Assembly: GCA_030690405.1 (NCBI GenBank)
Contig: JAUYGU010000022.1
Coordinates: forward strand, 1 to 20,362
Direction: 5' to 3'
Length of the DNA stretch: 20,362 nucleotides
Source of the DNA: Dehalococcoidia bacterium
Lineage (GTDB): Bacteria; Chloroflexota; Dehalococcoidia; SM23-28-2; RBG-16-64-32
A program made the translations under genes and the position numbers. Shown here piece after piece: positions 18,625-20,362 of this stretch (position 1 is the first letter of the stretch; each line of letters begins with the position of its first letter). Under the pieces are notes generated by a model that searched no databases, had not been told where the DNA came from, and saw only the letters and a list, made by a program, of their open reading frames with translations.

Positions 18625-18957
18625 CGGGCAGATGAGACTCTGTTGGACAGGGGTTACTTCTCGCGCCGCGCGCGGTGGTGGCACTGGCCACAAGGAATGC
18701 TCTACCTCACCTCGCAGCGTCTTATCTGGAAAAGGAGGGCATTGAGCTTGCCGCTCGGTCCAGAGATGGTGGAGATCGCGCTCGCCCACGTCGTGAGCTG
18801 CGATAAGCGCAGAACGCCGCTGAGCATTCTGCAAGCCCTGGTCGTGAGAGCGGCCGATGGGCGTACGCACTGGTTCTCCCCGATCTTGTTCTTGGAGCGC
18901 GCCGCCGCCTGGTGCGAAGCCATCTCGAAGGCGGTGACGGAGGCGGAGGCGCCATGA
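18589..18957 (+). CDS. GRAM/PH-like domain protein, about 116-122 aa
   Basis: The segment GMLYLTSQRLIWKRR followed by LSLPLGPEMVEIALAHVVSC, and later HWFSPILFLERAAAWCEAI, fits a GRAM or bacterial PH-like domain: a short beta-barrel with a C-terminal helix, here without membrane segments or catalytic motif. The start is uncertain: GTG codons at 18589 and 18610 both lie in the AGTGGACAG repeat, and the frame is open back to 18541. From the second, the protein begins VESELRADETLLDRG. It overlaps the next gene by 4 bp (ATGA), so it is probably translated with it. Function unknown; binding to lipid or a partner protein is what the fold suggests. Confidence 0.72.
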   Translation: MDGEQWTVESELRADETLLDRGYFSRRARWWHWPQGMLYLTSQRLIWKRRALSLPLGPEMVEIALAHVVSCDKRRTPLSILQALVVRAADGRTHWFSPILFLERAAAWCEAISKAVTEAEAP

Positions 18958-20362
18958 AGCTGGTCACCGTCGCGGAGATGCAGGAGGCCGAGAAGCGGTC
19001 CGGCGTGCCCGTGCCCCAGCTTATGGAGAGCGCCGGCCTGGCCGTCGCGCAGGAGGCGTGGCTGCTGCTGGGCGAGCTGGCGGAGCGGCGGATCGTGGTG
19101 CTGGCGGGGCCGGGGAACAACGGCGGCGACGGGCTCGTGGCGGCACGCCACCTGCGGGAGTGGGGCGCGGACGTGAGCGCCTACCTGCTGGAGCCCCGAC
19201 ACAAGAAGGACGCTGTGTTCGCGCCGCTGCTGAAGGCGAAAGCGCCCGTCGCGACGGCGGAGGAGGACGCGAAGGACGGCTACAAGCGGCTGGAGGAGCT
19301 GCTGGCCGGCGCGGACCTGGTGATCGACGCGCTGCTGGGGACGGGGCGGGGGCGGCCGATCGAAGGCGCCCTCGCGGAGGTGCTGGACCGGCTGCGGGCG
19401 GCGCGCGGGCGGCCGCTGGCGCCGCGGCTGCTGACGGTGGACCTGCCGACGGGGATCGACGCCGACACCGGCGCCGCCGACCCCCACTGCGTGCCCGCCG
19501 ACGCCACGGTCGCCCTGGGCTGGAGCAAGGTCGGGCTGCACGTCATGCCGGGCTCGCAGCTGGCGGGACGGGTGGAGGCGGTCGACATCGGCATGCCCAA
19601 GGAGCTGGAGTCGGACGGGTGGACGGAGCTGATGACGGCGCGCTGGGCGCGGCCGGCGCTGCCGGAGCGGCCGCCGTGGGCGAACAAGGGGACGTTCGGG
19701 AAGGCGCTGGTGGTGGCGGGGTCGCCGCGCTACGTGGGGGCGGCGTACCTGGCCTGCATGGGTGGCCTGCGCGCCGGCGCCGGCCTGACCACGCTGGCCT
19801 GCGCGCGCAGCCTCTACCCGGTGTTCGCCTCGAAGCTCACGGAGGCGACGTTCGAGCCGCTGCCGGACGAGGAGGGCTACCTCTCGGCGGAGGCGGCGCA
19901 CAGCGTAGGGCAGATACTGGCCCGGGAATACGACGCGCTGCTGGTAGGGCCGGGGCTGGGGCAGGAGGCGTACGTGCGCGCCTTCATGCGCTCACTGCTG
20001 CCGCTGCTGAAGGCGGACGCGCTGCGCGGGGTCGTCATCGACGCCGACGGGCTGAACAACCTATCGAAGCTGGAGGGCTGGTGGAAGGAGCTGGCGACGC
20101 CGGCGGTCATCACGCCGCACCCGGGGGAGCTGTCGCGGCTGGCCGGGCTGCCGGTCGAGGAGATACAGTCGGACCGGCTGGCGGTCGCCCGTGGCTACGC
20201 CGGCGAGTGGGGTGTCGTCGTCGTGCTGAAGGGGGCGAACACTGTCGTCACGGCGCCGGACGGCAGGGCGCGGCTGAGCCCGTTCGCGAACCCGGGGTTG
20301 GCCAGCGGCGGCACGGGCGACGTGCTGGCGGGGGCGATCGCGGGGCTGATCGCGCAGGGGCT
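18954..20362 (+). CDS. nnr: Bifunctional NAD(P)H-hydrate epimerase / ADP- or ATP-dependent dehydratase, 3' end outside the window
   Basis: The enzyme repairs hydrated NADH and NADPH (NAD(P)HX). The N-terminal YjeF_N epimerase domain shows AGPGNNGGDG (51-60) and DLPTGIDADTG (163-173). The C-terminal carbohydrate-kinase-like dehydratase shows NKGTFGKALVVAGS (244-257), VGPGLGQ (331-337), DADGLN (363-368), TPHPGEL (387-393), LKGANTV (425-431) and NPGLASGGTGD (446-456) with the catalytic Asp at 456. The reading frame runs off the window after 469 codons; about 30-60 more residues are expected from the usual family length. The ATG overlaps the GRAM-like stop. It is an expected neighbour of acpS. 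Confidence 0.96.
   Translation, partial: MKLVTVAEMQEAEKRSGVPVPQLMESAGLAVAQEAWLLLGELAERRIVVLAGPGNNGGDGLVAARHLREWGADVSAYLLEPRHKKDAVFAPLLKAKAPVATAEEDAKDGYKRLEELLAGADLVIDALLGTGRGRPIEGALAEVLDRLRAARGRPLAPRLLTVDLPTGIDADTGAADPHCVPADATVALGWSKVGLHVMPGSQLAGRVEAVDIGMPKELESDGWTELMTARWARPALPERPPWANKGTFGKALVVAGSPRYVGAAYLACMGGLRAGAGLTTLACARSLYPVFASKLTEATFEPLPDEEGYLSAEAAHSVGQILAREYDALLVGPGLGQEAYVRAFMRSLLPLLKADALRGVVIDADGLNNLSKLEGWWKELATPAVITPHPGELSRLAGLPVEEIQSDRLAVARGYAGEWGVVVVLKGANTVVTAPDGRARLSPFANPGLASGGTGDVLAGAIAGLIAQG

Overview
The window reads as high-GC bacterial chromosome, most likely Chloroflexota and perhaps Dehalococcoidia-like. This rests on gene content: a DUF5679 zinc-ribbon mini-protein, an actinobacterial/archaeal-type inositol-phosphate synthase, ThyX instead of ThyA, a two-domain thioredoxin-fold oxidoreductase, and several families of short palindromic repeats between genes. 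No rRNA, tRNA, CRISPR array or transposase gene was found. Several genes appear to be leaderless, with a -10 box 8-10 nt before the start codon.

Layout: (1) 1-400, a tiny zinc-ribbon gene with a clean promoter and an intrinsic terminator. (2) 427-5837, a tight plus-strand operon: ino1, a PatA/HtrB-like acyltransferase, a PHP-domain phosphoesterase, a PimA-like glycosyltransferase, a CDP-alcohol phosphotransferase of the phosphatidylinositol-phosphate synthase type, and a two-CXXC disulfide oxidoreductase. Together these predict synthesis of phosphatidylinositol and an acylated mannosyl-inositol lipid; the PHP protein is a candidate for the missing PI-phosphate phosphatase. (3) 6003-8410 (minus), prfB with a programmed +1 frameshift, overlapped by a membrane-anchored peptidase-MA-like gluzincin. 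(4) 8506-9189 (minus), endonuclease V. (5) 9486-11355 (minus), a visibly lower-GC pair with its own promoter: a SAMHD1/YwfO-like HD phosphohydrolase and a YwgA/Panacea-like protein of unknown function. (6) 11488-13034 (minus), an alkylsulfatase-like metallo-beta-lactamase-fold hydrolase and a 43-residue membrane mini-protein among repeats. (7) 13247-14026 (plus), an Aur1/PAP2-type integral membrane enzyme. (8) 14044-14925 (minus), folD. (9) 15102-17528, a DUF5131 three-Cys protein (plus) converging on its partner family TcmP (minus). TcmP is translationally coupled to the upstream thyX. (10) 18008 to the end (plus), acpS, a YHS/TRASH fragment, a GRAM-like protein and the start of a bifunctional NAD(P)HX epimerase/dehydratase.

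The most interesting items are the inositol-lipid operon with its embedded PHP gene, the DUF5131-TcmP module attached to thyX, the HD plus YwgA/Panacea-like island, an unusual ThyX signature (RHR-x8-S), and repeats that supply start codons, a stop codon or N-terminal residues to real genes.
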